Source: Paenibacillus brevis (GTDB lineage Bacteria; Bacillota; Bacilli; Paenibacillales; Paenibacillaceae). From it: DNA of 64,000 nt. The stretch covers positions 310,001 to 374,000 of the forward strand of contig NZ_JAHLQJ010000001.1 in NCBI RefSeq assembly GCF_018919145.1, read 5' to 3'. Numbering within the stretch: position 1 is the stretch's first letter; the number at the start of each line of letters is the position of its first letter. A program made the position numbers and the translations under genes. Shown here piece by piece: positions 52,046 to 60,413 of this stretch. Under the pieces are notes generated by a model, which saw only the letters and a list, made by a program, of their open reading frames with translations, ran no database searches and was not told where the DNA came from.

Positions 52046-52403
52046 CTAAGATACTGATCTTCCCGTTATATTAGGGCCTTAAGGATATAGCTGTTTTACA
52101 GCCTAACGAGCATTACTGTCTGTAAAATCGTTTGTTTTGGAAATAGTGTTGTTTTCGGGAAGTTCCAAAATCTGTGCTTGCAGGAGAAATTGGAGTTTGT
52201 CGGAATTGTCGTTACAGCGCGGGCTTGCTAAGGTAACGGCATAGATAACGGGACGCTGGTCCAATCGGCGGGCTCGCGGTCTCGATGAGAGGAGGTGCGC
52301 TGGGGTCACATTTATAAACTTCTTCAAACGGTTTTCGCAGTCTTTCATTATTCTTCCTTAGCGGGGTTGGAGGCAGTGCAATCTGTCTTTTTATCCCCAA
52401 TTC

Positions 52404-52417
52404 GGAAAGCGCTCTCA
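52404..52417. promoter_or_regulatory. Second cre-like site, upstream of the lyase
   Basis: GGAAAGCGCTCTCA has the palindromic AAGCGCT core of cre boxes with one mismatch to TGNAANCGNWNNCW (G for T at position 1). About 53 bp before the micro-ORF start. Consistent with glucose repression of the lyase. Confidence 0.45.
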
Positions 52418-52456
52418 AAAACTTTTAAGTTCAGTTTAACAAAGGAGTGCATGTGG

Positions 52457-52528
52457 ATGGTTAACCAAATGCAAAGATTTGCAAAGAGGTGGATATGTCT
52501 TGCTATTCGAGGGGGGAAACACGCATGA
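52457..52528 (+). CDS. SD-preceded micro-ORF coupled to the lyase gene
   Basis: 23 codons (MVNQMQRFAKRWICLAIRGG..., basic) starting nine bases after AAAGGAG (52441-52447). An in-frame ATG at 52451 would give 25 codons. Its TGA overlaps the lyase ATG (ATGA at 52525-52528), and the lyase SD (AGGGGGG) lies inside it. This is the arrangement of a translationally coupled leader peptide. No homology is recognisable; it could be a chance frame. Confidence 0.4.
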   Translation: MVNQMQRFAKRWICLAIRGGKHA

Positions 52529-55500
52529 GTAAACTGTTGAAATCGCTGATGGCGTTCGTGCTCTTGGTAGGATCATGGGGCAGTATGTCAGCGAATGTCG
52601 TTCGTGCTGCAGATCGCAGCACGCTGAGTATGGATCAAACGGTTGTTGAGCTCGGGCAGCCGTTAACCATCCATTATACGGGAGCTCAAGGAAATAAGGA
52701 TTGGATCGGTATTTACCTCAAAAGCGAAACGCCTAAAAAAGGGACCAACGCTTGGAAATGGGATTATGTGAATGACCTTCCCGACGGTACGATAACCCTT
52801 ACAGACAGCAGTGAGGGGCGAAAGGAATTCCCAATGCTAAAAGATTTGGCGCCGGGCGAATACTACCTCGCCTACTTACTTAATGACGGTTATACGGAGA
52901 ATGCCGACCGCTTCTACTTCCAGATCGCCGACAAGGAAGTCACACAGTTGAAGGCGACTCCTGAAACGGTTGCGTTAAAGCTAAATCCGCAAGAGGACAG
53001 CGCACAGCTGCAGGTTGAAGCTACGTATAGCACGAATGAAACCGAGGATGTAACAGCGGCTGCTGATATCCAGTATGTCAGCAGCCTGCCGCAAGTGGCA
53101 ACGGTGACCTCTACCGGATTGGTAAAGGCCGTATCAGCGGGGACCGCTGAGATAACCGTTACGCTCAAAGGGAAATCGACAACGGCTGAGGTCACGGTAA
53201 CTTCGACGACGCCGGGCCCCGATCCCAAACCGGAAATCGAGCTGACAGTGATGAGCTTGAACCTTTGGGCGGGGGATGCCATTAAAAAGAACGGCAAAGA
53301 CAGTGTCGTCAATTTCCTCGAGAACTTAATCCGGACGGCAGACGCAGATGTGATAGGCATTCAGGAATCCAACGATGCCATCGTAACTCAGGTAGCTGCA
53401 TCGTTAGGATACTATGTCAGCATGAAGGCGAGCCCAAATGTTAGCCTCATGAGCAAATATCCGATTCTCGATGTCGATAAGGAAAAAGATTACTATCTGG
53501 TTGAAGTGGACCCGGGCAGAGCCGTGGCGATTAGCAATGTGCATTTGTCGTCTTCCCCCTACGGTCCTTACAGCATCGCTGATGGCAAAACCGTAGAGAG
53601 TGTCCTTGCCGATGAAAACCTCAAGCATATGGCCGAGATGCGCAACCCGTTCAGCAAGCTGCCTGCGCTTGCCGCTCAAGGGATGCCCGTCTTTCTGACA
53701 GGAGACTTCAATGTGCCGTCGCACCTGGATTGGACGGAGGCAACGAAAAACCGCTATTTCGATAAAGTGGTGGAATGGCCGGTATCGAAGAAGCTGGAAG
53801 AATTGGGCATGGCCGATTCCTATCGGTCCATACATCCTGATCCGGCCGCAACGCCGGGCATCACTTGGGCCGTCGAGGGCACCGAGTGGAGAACGCCGGA
53901 GGTATACGATCGGATTGATTACGTGTATACCGGAGGCCCAGCTACAACGCTGGAAAGCAAATTGATCGGAGAAAAGGCGGTCAAAGGCGGCCCGTCATCC
54001 TATGCGGACATCCAATTGGATACTTATTTATCCGATCATCGTGCTGTCGTGTCCAAGTTCAGTGTACAGCCGCGCAGTTACGCGGACCTGAATCTGCCGT
54101 CAGCCCCCAAGACCAATTACAGCAGCACGCTGAGTATGGACCAAACGGTTGTGGAACGCGGGCAGCCGTTAACCATCCATTATACAGGGGCTCAAGGGAA
54201 TAAGGATTGGATCGGTATTTACCTCAAGAGCGAAACGCCCAAAAAGGGAACGAACGCTTGGAAATGGGATTATGTGAATGACCTTCCCGACGGTACGGTA
54301 ACCCTTACAGACAACAGTGAGGGGCGAAAGGAATTTCCAAGCCTAAAGGATTTGGCGCCGGGTGAATATTACCTTGCCTATTTACTTAACGACGGTTATA
54401 CGGAAAATGCTGACCGCTTCTACTTCCAAATCGTCGACAAGGTTAGTACTCCTCAAGAGATCAGCGATATGAGAGCAATGAAAAGCCGGATGGTTGCTTA
54501 CTACATCTCGAGAGATATCATAAACGACGGAACGAACGGCCGGGTCGAATGGACCTTCAAATCACAAGCCGGCACTTACTTATCCAGTCAAAATCCGGAT
54601 GGCAGCTGGGGAGATGTCGATTACAAGAGTACAGCCTCCAGCGCCAATGGGAGAGCATGGTCACCCTACCTTGCATTAGATCGAATGCAGTCGATGGCTC
54701 AAGCGTTTGCGGATCCGAATGATCCATACTATCGTAGTCCAGCAATGCTGGAAGGTATTCAAAAGGCATTGGACCATTGGTTCACGGTGAAGCCGACTTC
54801 CACCAACTGGTGGGAAACCGGAATCGGCAAGCAATTAAGGCTAGAGAAAATTGCGCTGTTATGCGAAGGCTATTTAACTGAAACGCAAGCCTCCAATATT
54901 ATAGCGACGTTAGATAGCAAAGCTAACACCGGTGATGGAGCCAACTCGTCCTGGTACAACCAGAATTATATGTACCGAGGCTTATTGCTCGAAAATGCGG
55001 ATATCGTTCGGAACGCCGTAAATGCATTTAACATCCTGGCGGATGTGACGACGACCGTGACGGGAATCCAGTCTGACATGTCTTTCTTCATGCATGGCAA
55101 AACGAATTATACGACGGGCTACGGAAGAAGCTTCGCCAGAGATATGTCATTCTGGGCGTACATTACCTCCGGCACCGTGTTCCCGTACAGCAAGGTTGCA
55201 ATTGATTCGTTATCGTCGTACATTTTGGACGGCACAAGATATCTCGTGAGAGGTGATGTCGCCGATCTGGGTATGGGGATGAATGGACCCGACTGGCCAA
55301 GTTATTCCAGCGCGGCTTTGACCTTCTATGAAGATCCGTTGGAATGGATGTTGACGGCCAATCCGTCGAGGGCGGCGGAGTTTGCGAGTTTTCTGGATAA
55401 TATTCGCAGCGTCGGAACAAGCACAAGCAACGGATTGAGCGCCAACAATATGACGCAGTGGCAGACGCTAGTCTCCTCCCATATGCGAGATGACTATGGA

Positions 55501-58500
55501 ATTACGGTCAAGATGTCTTCAAGCACGGTCAAGGGAGGCGAATGGAGAACGATAAATCCTAGCGGGTACAACCTGTTGTACTGGACGCCGCAAGGAGCCA
55601 CTGCCATTCAAAGAACCGGCGATGAATACAGGCCTGTCTACCAGTTGATGGATTGGGCCCACGTTCCGGGCACGACGGCCCCTTACGTGCTCACGAAGGA
55701 CGGGAATTTCAACAATCCCAAAACCTTTGTAGGCGGCGTAACAGATGAACGTTACGGAGCGACCGCATTTGATTTCAACAAGCTGAGCACAAGCGGAAAG
55801 AAGGGTTACTTCTTCTTCGATGATGAAATGGTAGCGCTTGGTGCGGGAATCACCTCGACGAATGCAGCTCCTATTCACACGACATTGAACCAAAGTCAAG
55901 CGGTAGGCGAAGTTCTCGTAGACGGCAATCCGATCGCAGACGGAACGAAGCAAATCAATGGACACTGGGCATATAACGATCAAATCGGCTATGTATTCCC
56001 GAATTCAACGACCTTTCAAGTAAATCTGGAGACGAAGACCGGAAGCTGGAGCGATGTGGTTACGGGAAGCTCGACGGATCAGATCACCAAACCGATTTTT
56101 TCCATTTGGCTTGATCATGGCGTAAAGCCCGCAAACGCCTCCTATCAGTATATTGTATTACCAAATAAAAACTCTGGTGAGGTCAGCAACTACGCGAGCA
56201 ACATCCCGGTAACCATTCTCTCGAATACATCTTCCATCCAGGCCGTCCGGCATAATACGCTGGAAATCGCGGAATTGCTGTTTTATAAACCCGGAACGGT
56301 AAAGTTGAGAGACGGCTTGACGGTCACTGTAGATCAACCGGCCATGGTTATCGTCGACGAATCCGCAGCACCTGTCCGGATTTCAGTCTCCAATCCCGAG
56401 ACACCGGGGATTACTGTGAACGTGACGCTCGAGCGAGACGGAGGGAAAACTACGACAAGCTACAAGCTTGGCAAGGATACGTTCACAGGCCGAAGCATGA
56501 CTTTGGATGAGAAGGCTTCCATCGACGACAGAGAATTCGATCTCGCTTACGATAAAGGTGCGATCGCTTCATCCAGTAAAAATAATCATGCTTCCTCGAA
56601 TGCTACGGATATATACAGAACATCGTATTGGAATTCATCCAATTCGGATAATGAATGGATTTATGTGGATTTGCAAAATCAATATTTGATCAATAAAGTT
56701 AGGCTCAATTGGGAAATGGCTTACGGAAAAAGCTACAAAATTCAAGTATCGAACGATGCAAATACCTGGACGGATGTATACTCGACGACAACGGGCAACG
56801 GAGGAATCGAGGATATTTCGTTCAATCCGGTCAGTGCCCGGTACGTTCGGATGCAGGGCATTCAACAGGGCAACGGAAACGGCTACTCGCTTTACGAATT
56901 TAAAGTGTATGAAGATCTACCGCTCAATCTTGCAGAAGGCAAGTCGGTAGTGGCAAGCTCGACCAGAGCTGCGGACGTGGCCCCCGGCAATGCAGTCGAC
57001 GGCATATTGAGTACCCGTTGGGGTTCCAACTACTCCGACTCGGAGTGGATCTACGTCGATCTTGGTTCCAGCCAATCCATCGAGAAAGTGGATCTGCATT
57101 GGGAAACAGCATTTGGCAAGGAGTACCAAATTCGGGTGTCCGATGACGCTAAGAATTGGACCACCGTGTATAGCACCGCCACCGGAGCAGGCGGCATCGA
57201 TAAAATCGCCTTCACGCCGGTAAATGCAAGGTATGTTCAGATGTATGGCATCAAAAGAGGGAGCACCTACGGCTACTCACTCTGGGAGTTCAAAGTATAT
57301 CCTTCGGCTGTTACTGCTCCGGATGCTCCTGCCGATGTGCAAGCCGTCGGTCATGACGGGTCCGCCGAGGTAAGCTTTACCGCGCCGGTTTATAACGGCG
57401 GAAGCGAAATTACCGGCTATAAGGTAACTGCGTGGGCAGACGGGAAAGCTGTTACGACAGCGGAAGGTCCGGATAGCCCCATTACCGTCACCGGTTTGAC
57501 AAACGGTACAGCGTATACCTTTACGGTAATAGCAAGGAACTCCAAATGGGAGTCGGTCTCATCCGCACCGTCGAATCAAGTGATTCCATCGTCGGGTGAA
57601 GCATCTGTTCCGGCAGCTCCTGCGAATTTAACGGCAGCTCCTGGCGACCAATCCGTAACTCTAAGATGGAACGCCTCAGCAGAAAGCGTCAGCTATTCCG
57701 TGTACCAATATGAAGGCATGGCGGCGCCGGCCGATCCGGGCAACTGGCAGCTGGTTCAATCCAGCGTAACGGAAGCCACGTATACAGTAACCGGATTGGC
57801 GAACGGAACGAATTATACCTTTGCGGTGAAAGCCGTAGATGCGAGAGGCGTGAGCGACTTCTCCAATACCGTGACGGCGACGCCGAACTCGGCATCGTCG
57901 GAGGTTCCGGCAGCACCGCTCCATCTTGCCGCCGCGGCGGGAGACCGGAAAGTCTCGCTGAGATGGGATTCAGTAACTGAAGCGGATAGCTATATCGTTT
58001 ACAAGTATGCCGGGCTCGCGGCTCCGGTTGATCCGGCCGATTGGGTGCAAGTGCAGGCGAACATCACGGAGACCGCCTACACAGTAACCGGTCTGACGAA
58101 TGGCACACGCTACGCGTTCTCAGTGAGAGCCGCGGGTGCGGGAGGCGTAAGCGACTTCTCCCATGCCGTGACGGCGACACCGCTGAATCCGCAACCGGAA
58201 ACGCCGAATAACCCCTATCCGGAGACACCGGCTGGCGGCAACAACACAGGTAATGGGAATAATACTTCCATCATCAAATCGGCTAACGGCACGATTCTTA
58301 TTCCGAACGGACGGGCCGGCGAGGTCAGCCTTGATGAAGAGGTTATCATTACGATAGGCACAGGGTCGGCAGAGCAAGAGCTTCGCATCGTGATCGAGAA
58401 GCTGCTCAATACGGCAAACCTCGTATTCAATAAAGAAACGCTTATCAGCAACGTCTTTGAATTGACGAAGAATATGACCGGCAACTTCAAGAAGCCGATC

Positions 58501-59238
58501 GTCATCTCGATGAAGTTCGATCCGTCTCTCGTAGGAGACCATCAAAGAGCCGCTATTTTCTACTATGACGAGGCTAGAAAGGTATGGATTGAAATCGGCG
58601 GCATCGTGAACGGCGATCGAATTACAGCCGAGGTGGATCACTTCACCAAGTTTGCGGTCATGGCTGTAGGCGAGAAGAAGAACGAAAGCGGAGAACCGAA
58701 TACGCCGACGCCTTCGTTCACAGACATTGCGGAACATTGGGCGAAGAACGCCATCCTGAGCGCGGCGGGCATGAAGCTTGTCAGCGGCTATCCGGACGGA
58801 ACGTTCAAGCCGAATGCCGCCATTACCCGCGCCGAATTTACGGTCATGCTGGCCAAGACGCTTAAGCTGGAAGGAGCAGGTTCAGCGGCTGCGTTTACGG
58901 ACGAGGCCAAAATCGGCGGATGGGCGAAGCAAGATATCGCAAACGCGGTTGAAGCAGGCATTGTGAGCGGGTACGCTGATGGCAGCTTCCGGCCCGATAT
59001 GCGCATTACCCGGGCGGAAATGGCAGCGATGATTGCAAGAACGCTTAAGCTGTCTATTGAAGAAGGCACAGCTTCCGGCTTCGCGGATGACAAGGACATT
59101 CCGCAATGGGCGAAGGGCGCAATCGAGGCGGTTCGCAAGCTGGGCATCGTCAGCGGCCGAGGCGACAATAAGTTTGTCCCGAACGGTACTGCGACCCGGG
59201 CGGAAGCCGTAACCCTATTGGTTCGGACATTAGAATAA
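52525..59238 (+). CDS. Giant SLH-anchored EEP nuclease / PL8 polysaccharide lyase fusion
   Basis: About 2237 aa. Signal peptide 1-28. Repeat module A (~32-137). Big2 Ig domain (~141-227). Endonuclease/exonuclease/phosphatase domain (~239-517) with MSLNLWAG, GIQES, TGDFNVPS and SDHRAV all intact. Repeat module A copy 2 (~534-639). PL8 lyase (~645-1330): STNWWETGIGKQLRLEKI matches the NWW..EIG region, and SFFMHGKTNYTTGYGRSF carries the His and Tyr expected for catalysis; a beta-rich supersandwich follows. Two F5/8-type C carbohydrate-binding domains (~1343-1462, 1467-1594), three Fn3 modules (~1596-1887), an unassigned domain (~1914-2047) and three SLH motifs (~2060-2236). PL8 enzymes cleave uronate-containing polymers (hyaluronan, chondroitin, xanthan). 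Start at 52525 has AGGGGGG eight bases upstream. Confidence 0.9.
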   Translation: MSKLLKSLMAFVLLVGSWGSMSANVVRAADRSTLSMDQTVVELGQPLTIHYTGAQGNKDWIGIYLKSETPKKGTNAWKWDYVNDLPDGTITLTDSSEGRKEFPMLKDLAPGEYYLAYLLNDGYTENADRFYFQIADKEVTQLKATPETVALKLNPQEDSAQLQVEATYSTNETEDVTAAADIQYVSSLPQVATVTSTGLVKAVSAGTAEITVTLKGKSTTAEVTVTSTTPGPDPKPEIELTVMSLNLWAGDAIKKNGKDSVVNFLENLIRTADADVIGIQESNDAIVTQVAASLGYYVSMKASPNVSLMSKYPILDVDKEKDYYLVEVDPGRAVAISNVHLSSSPYGPYSIADGKTVESVLADENLKHMAEMRNPFSKLPALAAQGMPVFLTGDFNVPSHLDWTEATKNRYFDKVVEWPVSKKLEELGMADSYRSIHPDPAATPGITWAVEGTEWRTPEVYDRIDYVYTGGPATTLESKLIGEKAVKGGPSSYADIQLDTYLSDHRAVVSKFSVQPRSYADLNLPSAPKTNYSSTLSMDQTVVERGQPLTIHYTGAQGNKDWIGIYLKSETPKKGTNAWKWDYVNDLPDGTVTLTDNSEGRKEFPSLKDLAPGEYYLAYLLNDGYTENADRFYFQIVDKVSTPQEISDMRAMKSRMVAYYISRDIINDGTNGRVEWTFKSQAGTYLSSQNPDGSWGDVDYKSTASSANGRAWSPYLALDRMQSMAQAFADPNDPYYRSPAMLEGIQKALDHWFTVKPTSTNWWETGIGKQLRLEKIALLCEGYLTETQASNIIATLDSKANTGDGANSSWYNQNYMYRGLLLENADIVRNAVNAFNILADVTTTVTGIQSDMSFFMHGKTNYTTGYGRSFARDMSFWAYITSGTVFPYSKVAIDSLSSYILDGTRYLVRGDVADLGMGMNGPDWPSYSSAALTFYEDPLEWMLTANPSRAAEFASFLDNIRSVGTSTSNGLSANNMTQWQTLVSSHMRDDYGITVKMSSSTVKGGEWRTINPSGYNLLYWTPQGATAIQRTGDEYRPVYQLMDWAHVPGTTAPYVLTKDGNFNNPKTFVGGVTDERYGATAFDFNKLSTSGKKGYFFFDDEMVALGAGITSTNAAPIHTTLNQSQAVGEVLVDGNPIADGTKQINGHWAYNDQIGYVFPNSTTFQVNLETKTGSWSDVVTGSSTDQITKPIFSIWLDHGVKPANASYQYIVLPNKNSGEVSNYASNIPVTILSNTSSIQAVRHNTLEIAELLFYKPGTVKLRDGLTVTVDQPAMVIVDESAAPVRISVSNPETPGITVNVTLERDGGKTTTSYKLGKDTFTGRSMTLDEKASIDDREFDLAYDKGAIASSSKNNHASSNATDIYRTSYWNSSNSDNEWIYVDLQNQYLINKVRLNWEMAYGKSYKIQVSNDANTWTDVYSTTTGNGGIEDISFNPVSARYVRMQGIQQGNGNGYSLYEFKVYEDLPLNLAEGKSVVASSTRAADVAPGNAVDGILSTRWGSNYSDSEWIYVDLGSSQSIEKVDLHWETAFGKEYQIRVSDDAKNWTTVYSTATGAGGIDKIAFTPVNARYVQMYGIKRGSTYGYSLWEFKVYPSAVTAPDAPADVQAVGHDGSAEVSFTAPVYNGGSEITGYKVTAWADGKAVTTAEGPDSPITVTGLTNGTAYTFTVIARNSKWESVSSAPSNQVIPSSGEASVPAAPANLTAAPGDQSVTLRWNASAESVSYSVYQYEGMAAPADPGNWQLVQSSVTEATYTVTGLANGTNYTFAVKAVDARGVSDFSNTVTATPNSASSEVPAAPLHLAAAAGDRKVSLRWDSVTEADSYIVYKYAGLAAPVDPADWVQVQANITETAYTVTGLTNGTRYAFSVRAAGAGGVSDFSHAVTATPLNPQPETPNNPYPETPAGGNNTGNGNNTSIIKSANGTILIPNGRAGEVSLDEEVIITIGTGSAEQELRIVIEKLLNTANLVFNKETLISNVFELTKNMTGNFKKPIVISMKFDPSLVGDHQRAAIFYYDEARKVWIEIGGIVNGDRITAEVDHFTKFAVMAVGEKKNESGEPNTPTPSFTDIAEHWAKNAILSAAGMKLVSGYPDGTFKPNAAITRAEFTVMLAKTLKLEGAGSAAAFTDEAKIGGWAKQDIANAVEAGIVSGYADGSFRPDMRITRAEMAAMIARTLKLSIEEGTASGFADDKDIPQWAKGAIEAVRKLGIVSGRGDNKFVPNGTATRAEAVTLLVRTLE
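52618..52935 (+). repeat. Intragenic repeat module A, copy 1
   Basis: 318 bp (106 codons) near-identical to 54124-54441: about 90% at the nucleotide level and five amino-acid differences. The encoded domain (WIGIYLKSE..., WKWDYVNDLPDG, YLAYLLNDGY) looks like an Fn3/Ig-type beta module. Confidence 0.93.
54124..54441 (+). repeat. Intragenic repeat module A, copy 2
   Basis: Second copy of the 106-codon module, placed between the EEP domain and the PL8 domain. Differences from copy 1 are L to R, I to V, S to N, M to S and A to V. The copies flank the Big2-EEP segment. Confidence 0.93.
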
Positions 59239-59254
59239 CGGCAATTAGTTAACA

Positions 59255-59299
59255 ACAGGCACAGCGCAGGAACGACTTCGTTCCTCATGCTGTGCCTGT
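59255..59299 (+). terminator. Terminator of the lyase gene
   Basis: ACAGGCACAGC / GCTGTGCCTGT with an inner AGGAACGA / TCGTTCCT stem, followed by CCCATTTTCTC. Confidence 0.75.
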
Positions 59300-59318
59300 C
59301 CCATTTTCTCAGTTATCG

Positions 59319-59353
59319 TTAAATGGACTGAATTAAGAGTCCGCGATGCATGC
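59319..59353 (-). pseudogene. Short sensor-kinase-like relic
   Basis: About 33 bp here (sharing AAATGGACTGAATTAAG and then TCCGC.ATGC.TGC) matches 51614-51648 inside the locus-3 sensor kinase gene in the same orientation, coding for LIQSI on minus. The reading frame runs into a stop at once. It looks like a leftover scrap of a related kinase gene or a small copied patch. Confidence 0.4.
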
Positions 59354-59354
59354 A

Positions 59355-60191
59355 TCACTTGGAAATATCCAAAAAACCTTCCCCGAATACATCCCGCACA
59401 TCATGAATAGTGAGAAACGCGGCGGTATCGATGGATCTGACAATCTTCTTCAGTGTGGATACCTCCTGCTTGCTGATGACGATGTACAATACTTCCTTCG
59501 GGTTTTTCGTATAGTAGCCATGACCCGACAGGACCGTAACGCCGCGGTCCATCTGTGTAATGACCATCTCTGCGATATAATCCTGCTTCTCCGAGATGAT
59601 CGTTACCGCCTTTTTAGGATTCAGTCCTTCGATCATGAAGTCCATCACCTTCGTGCCCACATACAAAATAATGATCGTCAGCATCAGCTTCTCCGCACCA
59701 ATGATGAAATAGGAGGAGAAGGCCACGATCAGATCAAAAAACAACAATGCGTAACTGATCTTCCAATCGAGGTATTTATTCGCAATCCGGGCCAAAATGA
59801 CGGTTCCCGCCGTCGTCCCCCCTACACGCACGATCAAGCCGATCCCCACCCCGACCATCACGCCGGCAAAAATGGCATTGATCATCGGCTCCTGGGAATC
59901 GATCGTCCAGCTCTCCGTAATATGCAGGAACAACGAGTTGAACGCCACGGCAATCACCGTATAAATCGTTGTTTGACGATCCAGGAATCTGTAACCCACA
60001 ATCAGCAGCAAGCCGTTGAGCACAATGTTGACGATGGAAGGCGACCACTGGAACAGGTAGTACAGAATAATCGTGACCCCTGTTACGCCTCCTTCTCCGA
60101 ACTCGTTCGGAATGATAAACAGGTTGACGGCCAGCGCGAACAAGAAGGCCCCCAATATAATGAACGCGATATCCGCGATTCTCTTCTTCAT
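59355..60191 (-). CDS. YitT-family membrane protein (DUF161 + DUF2179)
   Basis: 278 aa. Five to six helices within residues ~10-175 (YitT_membrane) and a C-terminal soluble DUF2179 domain (~200-275, KAVTIISEKQDYIAEMVITQMDRGVTVLSGHGYYT, VLYIVISKQEVSTLKKIV). Length is normal. Function of the family is not established. ATG preceded by AAAGGAAT; promoter at 60233-60262. A relic of kinase sequence lies directly after its stop. Confidence 0.92.
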   Translation of the reverse strand: MKKRIADIAFIILGAFLFALAVNLFIIPNEFGEGGVTGVTIILYYLFQWSPSIVNIVLNGLLLIVGYRFLDRQTTIYTVIAVAFNSLFLHITESWTIDSQEPMINAIFAGVMVGVGIGLIVRVGGTTAGTVILARIANKYLDWKISYALLFFDLIVAFSSYFIIGAEKLMLTIIILYVGTKVMDFMIEGLNPKKAVTIISEKQDYIAEMVITQMDRGVTVLSGHGYYTKNPKEVLYIVISKQEVSTLKKIVRSIDTAAFLTIHDVRDVFGEGFLDISK

Positions 60192-60232
60192 CTTGATCCT
60201 ATTCCTTTCTTCAGCAACTTCACAACCAGCTT

Positions 60233-60262
60233 ATCGTATCTACTTCCCCCTATAAATGTCAA
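60233..60262 (-). promoter_or_regulatory. Sigma-A promoter of the YitT-family gene
   Basis: On minus: TTGACA, an 18-bp spacer and TACGAT, about 42 bp ahead of the start codon. Perfect -35 and a fair -10. Confidence 0.65.
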
Positions 60263-60413
60263 TATGACTTTAACACTTTACTTCGCTATCCAATTCACTA
60301 GAAAAAGCGGATTGCAGCAGGAGAAGACGGTAAGCGCTTTTATGCGGGAGAGGGAATGCGTAATAAATGTCGAATGTACTAGTCAATCTCTAAAGCGTAA
60401 AGGAGGCTTCGAC

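Noticed and set aside
59346..60413. Upstream extension of the YesS-type regulator to a 1100-aa protein
   Set aside because: The extra 356 codons run antisense to the well-supported YitT gene, show no domain, and a TTG with a textbook SD exists at 60414.
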